A DNA stretch of 64,000 bases from Arcobacter sp. GTDB lineage: Bacteria; Campylobacterota; Campylobacteria; Campylobacterales; Sulfurimonadaceae. A model generated the notes under the pieces. It ran no database searches. It saw nothing but the letters and a program-made list of their open reading frames with translations, and was not told where the DNA came from. Below, in pieces: positions 32,692-41,952 of this stretch. A program made the translations under genes and the position numbers. The stretch covers positions 186,001 to 250,000 of the forward strand of contig JAGXFN010000002.1 in NCBI GenBank assembly GCA_024637195.1. Direction: 5' to 3'. Positions within the stretch are counted from its first letter, which is position 1; each line of letters begins with the position of its first letter.

Positions 32692-33462
32692 TTAAAGCTC
32701 TACCCCGAAGATGCCGAAGAGGATTCCCGAAGCGATCAGATAGATGCCAAAGGGGGTGAAGTTGTACTTTGCAACGATGGCCAAAAAACTCTTGACGGCC
32801 AGCCATCCGACGACGAAAGAGACAGAAAAGCCCATCAAAAGCATAGACGCTCCGTCGAAGGTGAGGCTGCTGTACTCTTTAAACAGGGTGTAGCCCGAGG
32901 CTGCGGTCATCGTCGGTATCGCCAGCAAAAATGAAAAACTCATCGACACCTCACGTTTCATTCCCAGAAGCATTCCTCCTAAAATCGTACTTCCCGAACG
33001 CGATATTCCCGGAATCAAGGAGAGGGCCTGGAAAAATCCGACGAAGATAGCCTGCTTGTAGCTGACCTCTTCAAGCTCAAAGGTGTGATGCCCCCTTCGG
33101 GTGTAGACAAACTCCAGGATCAAAAAGAAGACACCCGTTGCGATCATCCACAAAACGATACTGTTGGCCGAGAACATTACCTCGATCTGTTTATGAAAAA
33201 GAAGGCCGATGACACCGGTCGGGATAAAGGCGACGATGAGTTTTTTCCAGATCTCAAGACTCTGTAAGAGCGTGCTATAGTAGATGATCATGATCGAAAA
33301 GATAGGTGCGATCTGTATGATGATGTTAAAGGCGTTCATAAACTCGTCTTGAGCTATCCCCATCATCTGCGACGTCAGTGCGATATGCGCCGTGGAAGAG
33401 ACTGGTAAAAACTCAGTAATCCCTTCAACCACGCCCAGGATAGCCGCTTCATAAAGTGTCAT
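32692..33462 (-). CDS. uppP: Undecaprenyl-diphosphatase UppP (BacA)
   Basis: A 256-residue membrane enzyme with about eight helices that recycles undecaprenyl pyrophosphate to the phosphate for peptidoglycan synthesis. The first conserved region GVVEGITEFLPVSSTAH with the catalytic Glu/Ser-Thr pair and the second region QALSLIPGISRSGSTI with the catalytic Arg are both intact. Length is a little under the family average, as in other Campylobacterota. It also gives bacitracin tolerance in other bacteria. Confidence 0.96.
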   Translation of the reverse strand: MTLYEAAILGVVEGITEFLPVSSTAHIALTSQMMGIAQDEFMNAFNIIIQIAPIFSIMIIYYSTLLQSLEIWKKLIVAFIPTGVIGLLFHKQIEVMFSANSIVLWMIATGVFFLILEFVYTRRGHHTFELEEVSYKQAIFVGFFQALSLIPGISRSGSTILGGMLLGMKREVSMSFSFLLAIPTMTAASGYTLFKEYSSLTFDGASMLLMGFSVSFVVGWLAVKSFLAIVAKYNFTPFGIYLIASGILFGIFGVEL

Positions 33463-33762
33463 AGTTGTCCTTGATATTTTATCGGATTTCCTGCTTCACT
33501 TTTCAACGGTAAAGCTGAACAAGAAGTCTATTGACGTAAGTATAGTTAAATTTTTGCACAGACCGATATTTAAAATCGACAGAAGGCTTTTTTTGCAGAA
33601 GCTTCTGAACTCGGTCTGAGAAGTTTTGCTAAGGGGTCGTTACTTTTAGAAGTGCCCTTTATTGTCTTCTAACTATCTTTTAGATAGAATTGCGCCCGTA
33701 TGTTTAAAGAATGAGTGCTGCTGAACTTCTGTTTTAAGTATACTATTTATCAAAGGAGCTTT
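33463..33762. promoter_or_regulatory. Divergent intergenic region uppP / aminotransferase
   Basis: About 300 bases without a gene. CAGACCGA at 33559-33566 pairs with TCGGTCTG at 33611-33618, enclosing the palindrome CAGAAGCTTCTG near 33596-33607. A -10 candidate TAGAAT at 33685-33690 precedes the aminotransferase. The dyads lie upstream of that promoter and could be an operator; nothing else is apparent. Confidence 0.35.
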
Positions 33763-34889
33763 ATGCTACTTTTTACACCCGGACCTACACCCGTACCAGA
33801 ATCCATCCGTTTAGCAATGGCAGAACCGACAATTCACCACCGCACCCCGGAATTTGAGGCGATTTTCAAAGAAACAAGAGAAGAGCTTTTCAAGCTTTTC
33901 GGTACCGACGAAGTGGTTATGCTCGCTTCAAGCGGAACAGGTGCAATGGAATCGGCAGTGATAAACCTTTGCCACCACACGCTTCTCAACATCAACTCCG
34001 GCAAATTTGGCGAGCGTTTCGGTAAGATCGCCCAGGCAAATGCTCTGGGCAGCGTCGAGCTTAAGTATGAATGGAATACTCCGGCAAATATCGAGGATGT
34101 GCTTGAGGCCCTGGCAAAAAATCCTGCGATAGACGCCCTTGCGATTCAGATCTCCGAGTCTGCGGGCGGACTTCGCCATCCGGTAGAAGCCATCGCCGCC
34201 GCCGTGAAAAAAGTTCGTCCCGATATCATGGTCATCGCCGACGGGATCACGGCCATCGGCGTAGAGAAGATCGATGTGAGCAACATCGACGCGGTACTGG
34301 CGGGAAGCCAAAAAGCCTTGATGCTTCCTCCCGGTCTGTCTATCCTGGGACTGAGTAACGCGGCCATCGAGAAGATCGGCAAAGGCAAAGGCTACTACTT
34401 CAACCTTGCCACCGAGATCAAAAACCAGCGTGCCAATACGACGGCATGGACAGCCGCGACAACCTTGACGATCGGTCTGCTTGCCGTGCTCAAGCAGATC
34501 GATGCAGAGGGAGGACTCGAGCAGCTTTATGCGGATACACAAAAACGTGCGGCTGCGGTGCTTGGCGCTTTGGAGGCCCTTGGCCTGAATTCTTACCCGC
34601 AAACGCCTGCGCGATCTATGACGACGATCATTGACGATGACGCCTCAAAGATCAGAAATATCCTCAATAGCGATTTCGGCGTGAACGTCGCCGGCGGGCA
34701 GGATCATCTCAAGGGTAAGATCTTCCGCATCAACCAGATGGGTCTGATCAAGCCTTATGAGATCTCCTGGGTCGTCAATGCAGTAGAGCTTGCCTTGGAC
34801 AAAATGGGGCGCAGAGTCTATGACGGGACAGCCAATAAGATTTTTAATGAACTCTACTTTTCATTGACAAATCAGGAAGATATAAAATA

Positions 34890-34890
<1 letters not shown>
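33763..34890 (+). CDS. Class V PLP aminotransferase (alanine-glyoxylate/serine-pyruvate type)
   Basis: A 375-residue PLP enzyme. The start is the ATG behind AAAGGAGC; a longer frame from 33715 adds non-conserved residues. LFTPGPTPVPESI, HHRTPEF, the SSGTGAMES cofactor loop, ADGITAIGVEKID and GSQKALMLPPG with the Schiff-base Lys near residue 188 mark the AGXT/serine-pyruvate family. The reaction is probably transamination of a small amino acid with glyoxylate or hydroxypyruvate; a cysteine-desulfurase-like or 2-aminoethylphosphonate role is less likely. Its stop overlaps the next start (TAATG). Confidence 0.87.
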
Positions 34891-37006
<2,116 letters not shown>

Positions 37007-37079
37007 ACCAAGAGGAGCGCAGATGTTTGTTCGAATTCACTCCTTTAGCGCTTCTCTCTTCTTCAAAAGTGTCTTCTAG

Positions 37080-37505
37080 ATGAAGACCCAATACACCTCC
37101 TTGGTAAAACTCAAAAAAGATCGTCTTGATATGATGGAAAAAGCGGTACAGTCCTGCCATCACACCATCTATCAGATACAAGAGAAGATCAAAACTGCGA
37201 CAGAAGAACTGCGTGCTATGGCGCTGCCGCAAAAAGGTGACTTCTCGCTTTATCGGCAGATACAGCTCTTGAAGCAACGAGTCATAGATGAGATCGCTTT
37301 TAATAAATACAATCTCAGTGCGGCGGAAAATGCACTGATGAAAGCAATGCAACAGCTCAAAACTGCTAATATCGAATACGAAAAATTCATGTATCTTGAA
37401 ACAACAGAGATAGAAAAAGTGATAAGAGCGGAAAAAATAAAAGATGCAAAAGAGCTTGACGAGATTGCTTTGATGGGTTTTAACAAGAGGAAAAATGATG
37501 CATAG
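37080..37505 (+). CDS. FliJ-like flagellar export/coiled-coil protein
   Basis: A 141-residue, almost entirely helical protein with Lys/Glu/Gln heptads. Size, composition and the long N-terminal coiled coil (KLKKDRLDMMEKAVQS) fit FliJ, the ATPase-linked escort protein of flagellar type III export. Sequence identity in FliJ is always low, so the call rests on shape and on its place between purA and a MotE-like gene in Campylobacterota. It overlaps the next gene by a few bases. Confidence 0.6.
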   Translation: MKTQYTSLVKLKKDRLDMMEKAVQSCHHTIYQIQEKIKTATEELRAMALPQKGDFSLYRQIQLLKQRVIDEIAFNKYNLSAAENALMKAMQQLKTANIEYEKFMYLETTEIEKVIRAEKIKDAKELDEIALMGFNKRKNDA

Positions 37506-38019
37506 AGTTTTGATGATTTGTCTTTATCTTTGTATGGCAAGTCTGAATATAGAAGCAAAAAGTGAACTTTACGACTGTACCAAAATCTTTGAAGAGCGCA
37601 AACAGGAGCTGATTTTGGAGCTTGAGCGCATCGACGAGCAGGAACAGGCGCTCAATGCGCTCAAAGAGGCGACGGAAGAGCTGCTGAAAAAGAAAGAGGC
37701 AAACCTCTCGCAAAAAGAGCAGACCCTGAATGCACAAGAAGCAGACCTGAAAGCGCGCGAGGAAGAAGTCTCTAAAATGTTGCAGAAAAACGAAGAGACG
37801 CTCCAAGAGCTCAAAGAGCAGAAGATGAACAAGGTGTCGCAGACCTATTCCAAGATGAAAGCCTCCTCGGCTGCTGAAGTCTTAAGCAAGATGGACGCGA
37901 AAGAGGCAAGCGCGATCCTTACAACGCTCACGCCGACGACTATGGCAAAGATTTTTGGCAAGATGGAGCCTATAAAAGCATCTGAAATAACACAACTTAT
38001 GACTAAGGTGGAAAAATGA
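37498..38019 (+). CDS. MotE-like periplasmic coiled-coil protein (MgtE N-domain-like)
   Basis: A 173-residue exported protein. A signal sequence (residues 1-20, ending NIEAKSEL) is followed by a long coiled coil (residues about 30-110) and a small helical domain, SSAAEVLSKMDAKEASAIL, resembling the MgtE N-domain and ending KMEPIKASEITQL. This is the layout of MotE, which stabilises the motor protein MotC in other bacteria. The ATG at 37498 was chosen over 37495 because its AAGAGG site is better spaced. It overlaps the globin start by four bases. Confidence 0.72.
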   Translation: MHRVLMICLYLCMASLNIEAKSELYDCTKIFEERKQELILELERIDEQEQALNALKEATEELLKKKEANLSQKEQTLNAQEADLKAREEEVSKMLQKNEETLQELKEQKMNKVSQTYSKMKASSAAEVLSKMDAKEASAILTTLTPTTMAKIFGKMEPIKASEITQLMTKVEK

Positions 38020-38468
38020 GTTTAAATTTAGAGATTACAAAAGGAACATGGGGGGAGCGACCTGATGTGACAGTGCCGCATCCGGGTTTTTATGACGAGG
38101 TGGGTGAGGAGCGTTTCAGGGAGTTGGTCTATACCCATTACGAGCTGATCCGTGTCAGCGACATCGCGTTTTTGTTTCCGATCAACGATGAGGACGATTT
38201 TGAGCAGGCAAAGATCAACGCCGCCGATTACCTGATCCAGATCTCAGGCGGCCCCGACTACTTCAACCAGCACCGCGGAGAACCTCAAATCGTCGGTCGT
38301 CATTCCCCTTTTAGAATAGACGAGTTTTCCCGCCGCAAATGGCTGGAACTGTATACTATCATACTGCCGGGGCTATTAGACGAGGGGATAACCGAAGAAT
38401 ACATACAGTCCTTTTGGGGCTATCTCAACATTCATTCCATGTGGATGGTCAATACACCAAGCCGATAG
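38016..38468 (+). CDS. Truncated haemoglobin (group II-like globin)
   Basis: A 150-residue globin. VPHPGFYDEVGEERFRELVYTHYE is the helix A-B start, DYLIQISGGPDYF the middle, and GRHSPFRIDEFSRRKWLELY holds the proximal His (RHSPF) and the invariant Trp region. The two short helices fit a truncated fold. Such globins bind O2 or NO and protect the cbb3-type oxidase or handle nitrosative stress. Joined by an ATGA overlap to the MotE-like gene, it is clearly in this operon, an odd partner for flagellar genes. Confidence 0.85.
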   Translation: MSLNLEITKGTWGERPDVTVPHPGFYDEVGEERFRELVYTHYELIRVSDIAFLFPINDEDDFEQAKINAADYLIQISGGPDYFNQHRGEPQIVGRHSPFRIDEFSRRKWLELYTIILPGLLDEGITEEYIQSFWGYLNIHSMWMVNTPSR

Positions 38469-38509
38469 AATTTTTATCCCTAGTATTAGCTGTCAGTGGT
38501 TTTTACAGG

Positions 38510-38730
38510 TCAAAACGCCAAGTTCCCCAAAGAACTATAGATTTTGCTTTCAAGCACAAAAGATATTTTTGCGTTAATACGGAAGGAGACAAATTTTATT
38601 TTATCTACCTTGGCTTCCATGTAGATCGATTTAATGTTTTTGACCGTTTTTGACGCCTCTTTATCAGCTTATCATGCTGCGTCTTCCCAACTTTTATCAG
38701 ACTATGTCATTTGCGATACTTATAATAAAC
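38510..38730 (-). pseudogene. Decayed dodecin gene
   Basis: On the minus strand the frame reads SDKSWEDAA, then two adjacent stops (TGA, TAA at 38673-38668), then ADKEASKTVKNIKSIYMEA and KVDKIKF...RINAKISFVLE. This is the dodecin pattern: a (S)xSWEDA helix, the EASKTVxNIxSIYV helix-strand and the final strand ending in FVLE. The start region VYYKYRK is in another frame, so there is at least one frameshift plus the stops, and the middle is a few residues short. Dodecins are 70-residue flavin-storing dodecamers. I count it as an inactivated copy. Confidence 0.72.
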
Positions 38731-38767
38731 ACAATACAAATTGTTAACAAGTTCTTTGCTGAAGGCT

Positions 38768-39898
38768 TTATACCAGATCCCGATAAGCGGGAAGGACAAT
38801 GGTAAACCGCGCGCCGTTCTCGACATTTTCCACGCTTATCTCTCCCTCCATCCGCTTCAAGATCTTTTTTACGATGTAAAGCCCGATGCCAGTTCCCTTG
38901 TCGGCTTTGGTACTGAAGTTGTTTTCAAAGATCTTCTCTATCGGCGATGAGGGAATGCCGCCTGCGTTGTCTGTGATCTTTATCTCAAGGTGGGCCTCTT
39001 TGCAAAGCGTTGAAAATTTTATCTCTCGTTCTGTGCTGCTCTCTTTGGCATTGAAGGCGTCTCTTGCGTTTGTCAGGAGGTTTAAAAGCACTTGCTTGAA
39101 CTCGTTTTCACTCCCTTTTATAGAGATATCTGCTGTTTCGAGTGCGCAGGAGACCTTGATGCGGTTGACAGAGAGGTCGTCTTTGACAAGGGTCAATATC
39201 TCATCAATGGCGCGCGAAAGAGAAAAGGAAGTATTCAGATCAGCCGGACGCAAAAAGTTTTGAAATGAGGTGACGGTAGTGTTCATAAACTTCGTCTGTT
39301 TGATAATGCCAGAGATCTTCTCTTCAAGTTTAGCCTTGTCAAGGTTTCTTGCGAGGCTCATCTGCATATATTGCGCCGCGAGAGAGATGGCGCTGAGCGG
39401 CTGTTTCCATTGGTGGGCAATGGAGTTCATCAGCTCTCCGATAGAGGCGAGCTTGCTCTGGTAGATCATCAGCTCTTCGTTTCTTCTTTGCAGCTCTTTT
39501 TGCAGGGTGATATCTTTTTGAAAGGAGACAAAATACTTTATCTTACCCTCATGTGCGAAGATAGGCGAGATGTTCCACTCGACATCATAGGCCGAACCGT
39601 CTTTTTTGTAGTTGACCGTAGAACCGTGAAAATATTTTCCTGTGTTCAGGCACTCTTTGAGGCGCGCGATCTCATTGAAGTCTGTTTTTGGCCCCTGCAG
39701 TATCTTTGGATTTTTCCCGACGATATCTTCCCGGGAGTAGCCCGTCATTTCACAAAAGGCAGTATTGACATAGACAAAGATCGGATCTTTGACATCTCCC
39801 GTTGTGATGATTACCGCATTAAAACTGTGCTCCAAGGCCAAAAGCGAGAGCTGGTCCAGAGATTCGCCAATGTCCGCCAATATGTTTTTATCATTCAT
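38768..39898 (-). CDS. PAS-domain sensor histidine kinase
   Basis: A 376-residue soluble kinase. The start is the ATG behind AGGAA, 19 bases after the diguanylate cyclase stop; a longer frame to 39976 overlaps that gene. Residues about 20-135 are a PAS domain (NAVIITTGDVKDPIFVYVN, GKNPKILQGPKT, like LOV/PAS redox sensors but without the LOV Cys context NCRFLQ). The phospho-acceptor is in AHQWKQPLSAI near residue 163, and the ATP site has NLLTNARDAF, DNAGGI and KGTGIGLYIVK. The partner regulator is not adjacent. It ends the operon YfiR-like, GGDEF, kinase. Confidence 0.9.
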   Translation of the reverse strand: MNDKNILADIGESLDQLSLLALEHSFNAVIITTGDVKDPIFVYVNTAFCEMTGYSREDIVGKNPKILQGPKTDFNEIARLKECLNTGKYFHGSTVNYKKDGSAYDVEWNISPIFAHEGKIKYFVSFQKDITLQKELQRRNEELMIYQSKLASIGELMNSIAHQWKQPLSAISLAAQYMQMSLARNLDKAKLEEKISGIIKQTKFMNTTVTSFQNFLRPADLNTSFSLSRAIDEILTLVKDDLSVNRIKVSCALETADISIKGSENEFKQVLLNLLTNARDAFNAKESSTEREIKFSTLCKEAHLEIKITDNAGGIPSSPIEKIFENNFSTKADKGTGIGLYIVKKILKRMEGEISVENVENGARFTIVLPAYRDLV

Positions 39899-39917
39899 GT
39901 ATTTCCTTGCAGTAGTT

Positions 39918-41210
39918 TTAGCCAATGCGTGGCTGTGCTCTATTTTCAAGGTATATTTCGATGCAATTTCTGTCATTATTCTTAGCCTGGTACAAGGCTA
40001 TATCGGCTGTGCGCACAGCGTCATCAGAACTGTTGTCTATGTCCGGTATCATGCTGCTGATACCGAAACTCAAGGTGACTGGGCCTGTTTTCTTACCGTT
40101 TAATTCAAAACCGTGAACCTTGCCGAGACTGCTCTGTATCCGCTCGCAGAGTATTTTTGCCTGATCAGTCTTTGTGTCGTAGAGGATGATCACAAATTCT
40201 TCGCCGCCAAACCTTGCAACGAAGTCTGTGCTTCTGAGCAATGAATCTTTCATGATCTTGGCAATGCGCTTAAGCACTTCATCTCCCATGGTGTGCCCGT
40301 AGGTATCGTTAACATCTTTGAAATGGTCTATATCGCACATAATGACAGAGACAACAGCATTTTTACGTTTGGCGAGTTCCCAGATCTCTTTCATATGTGT
40401 TGTGAAATGGCGCCTGTTGGCGACTTGTGTCAACTCGTCGGTAATGGCGAGATCTTTTAATTTGGAGTTGGCATCTTCGAGCTGCTGTGTTCTCTCTTTG
40501 ATCTTCTGTTCCAAAGAGATATTGATATCATCGAGGAGCTTTGCGTGTGAATTTATTTTCTCAACCATCGAAACGATGGCATTGTGTATGATGCCTACCT
40601 CGTCTGTTCGGGGAGAGTGTTTCAGGTTAAAATTGTTCTCTTTGGGGTCATAAGAGAGGACACTTCGACTGAGTTTTTTGAGGTGGCGAAACTCTCTTTT
40701 GACAAAGGCTACAAAGATGAGCAGCAACACAAAGGTGAGCAGAAACATTTTGACGGTAGTCTCTTTGTTCTTTTCGACTACCTGCTGATACTCATGATCG
40801 AAAAAATACAGTTGAACAGATCCCAGGTTTTCCGCTGTGACAGGATCGAGTATGTTTTTGTTGAAAAAATTCATATCGTTTGGATCTTTTGTAAGGATCT
40901 GCTCAGAGACTTTTGAGCTGCTATAGAGAGTCTTTCCGCTTGGGTCTAGCACTTTGATGGAAGAGAGGTCAGCATTTTGTTTCATGATCTGATCCAGATA
41001 CTCTTTGTTTGCGCTCCGTAAGCCCAAAGAGAGGTTCAAGCCTATAATAGGGGAAATCGTCTCTTTAAGAAGCGTGTGTTTTGATTTTTTGGACGCGACA
41101 AACTGCGCTATGATGTTTTCAGAGATCTGGTATCGTTCCAGTGAGACAATAAAGATCGTAAACACGATAATACTGACTACTATCTTCAGCTCAATACTAA
41201 TACTGCGCAT
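39918..41210 (-). CDS. Membrane-bound diguanylate cyclase
   Basis: A 430-residue inner-membrane protein. Helix 1 (residues about 8-25) and helix 2 (about 153-170, KMFLLTFVLLLIFVAFV) bracket a periplasmic sensor of about 130 residues; a HAMP-like linker and short coiled coil follow, then a GGDEF domain with ITDELTQVANRRHF, DIDHFKDVNDTYGH and an intact RFGGEEFVIIL site. It should make c-di-GMP. The gene upstream encodes a YfiR-like periplasmic protein and overlaps it by one base, recalling the YfiR-YfiN pair in which the periplasmic protein represses the cyclase. Confidence 0.9.
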   Translation of the reverse strand: MRSISIELKIVVSIIVFTIFIVSLERYQISENIIAQFVASKKSKHTLLKETISPIIGLNLSLGLRSANKEYLDQIMKQNADLSSIKVLDPSGKTLYSSSKVSEQILTKDPNDMNFFNKNILDPVTAENLGSVQLYFFDHEYQQVVEKNKETTVKMFLLTFVLLLIFVAFVKREFRHLKKLSRSVLSYDPKENNFNLKHSPRTDEVGIIHNAIVSMVEKINSHAKLLDDINISLEQKIKERTQQLEDANSKLKDLAITDELTQVANRRHFTTHMKEIWELAKRKNAVVSVIMCDIDHFKDVNDTYGHTMGDEVLKRIAKIMKDSLLRSTDFVARFGGEEFVIILYDTKTDQAKILCERIQSSLGKVHGFELNGKKTGPVTLSFGISSMIPDIDNSSDDAVRTADIALYQAKNNDRNCIEIYLENRAQPRIG

Positions 41211-41776
41211 CAGTTGATTTCTCCTTCATAGATTTTTGAAATTCTCAAGAGGACATTGTCCATCTCTACTTTGTTTCTGTGCAGGGCTTTGACATTGAAA
41301 TAGGGGCTTACTTTTCTGCCCAGAAACAAAGAGATTCCCACTCCTTTTTCAAGGAGTCTTTTGTCATACGCGACCGTCATTAAAGAGTGCTTGGCCGAGA
41401 ACTCGAGGGCTTTTTTGATAGTTGTATCCTCCGCATTGAACATAAAGATCAGTTGGCTCTGCTTGCAGGGCTCCATATCCGAGTAGCTACTTGTCACAAG
41501 TTTTATCGGGCGCTTGTTTATACCGTGGGGATAGTTGCTGTTTATCTTCTCGACCAGGGCCAAAGCAGATCTCTCGTCGACTGTCTCGTACAACAAACAT
41601 ATCTCAAGGCTGTTTTTTACCTTTTCTTTTTGGCTGCTCATCAAGATGAGACGCGGCAGGGTTTTTGAGAAGATATCCAAAACATCATTATCATAGACAA
41701 AGGCATTAAGATTGCCTGAGCTGCAGAACACGCAGATGAGAAGCAATAAACGAAACAGATTATGTTTTGGATACAT
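41210..41776 (-). CDS. YfiR-like (DUF4154) periplasmic protein
   Basis: A 188-residue exported protein. A signal sequence (residues about 8-25) precedes a compact domain with ICLLYETVDERSALALVEKIN, SQLIFMFNAEDTTIKKALEFS and the C-terminal ISLFLGRKVSPYFNVKALHRNKV followed by LLRISKI, the strand-helix ending that I associate with DUF4154/YfiR. YfiR represses a membrane diguanylate cyclase under reducing or unstressed conditions. Here it is next to a membrane GGDEF protein and divergent from a TonB receptor. The family call is from pattern only. Confidence 0.68.
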   Translation of the reverse strand: MYPKHNLFRLLLLICVFCSSGNLNAFVYDNDVLDIFSKTLPRLILMSSQKEKVKNSLEICLLYETVDERSALALVEKINSNYPHGINKRPIKLVTSSYSDMEPCKQSQLIFMFNAEDTTIKKALEFSAKHSLMTVAYDKRLLEKGVGISLFLGRKVSPYFNVKALHRNKVEMDNVLLRISKIYEGEIN

Positions 41777-41908
41777 TTCACCTCTCTTCTTTTGAAATTG
41801 TTTATTTATTGGGTTGAATTTGCTTTTTTACTCAGACAGCCTATAAATGATGGATTATTAAACCTTATGTAATATAAAATATCTTAATATTGTCTATAAG
41901 TTTAATAA

Positions 41909-41914
41909 TATAAT
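41909..41914 (+). promoter_or_regulatory. -10 element for the TonB receptor gene
   Basis: TATAAT about 39 bases before the GTG start, which follows an AAGGCGA ribosome site. The surrounding gap is very AT-rich, so other boxes (TATAAA) are possible. Confidence 0.4.
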
Positions 41915-41952
41915 TTTTCTACTTAATATAAAGATATTGTAAGGCGATAACA

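Noticed and set aside
38339-38653. 104-codon plus-strand ORF after the globin gene
   Set aside because: Its first half overlaps the globin in another frame and its second half is the complement of the dodecin remnant.
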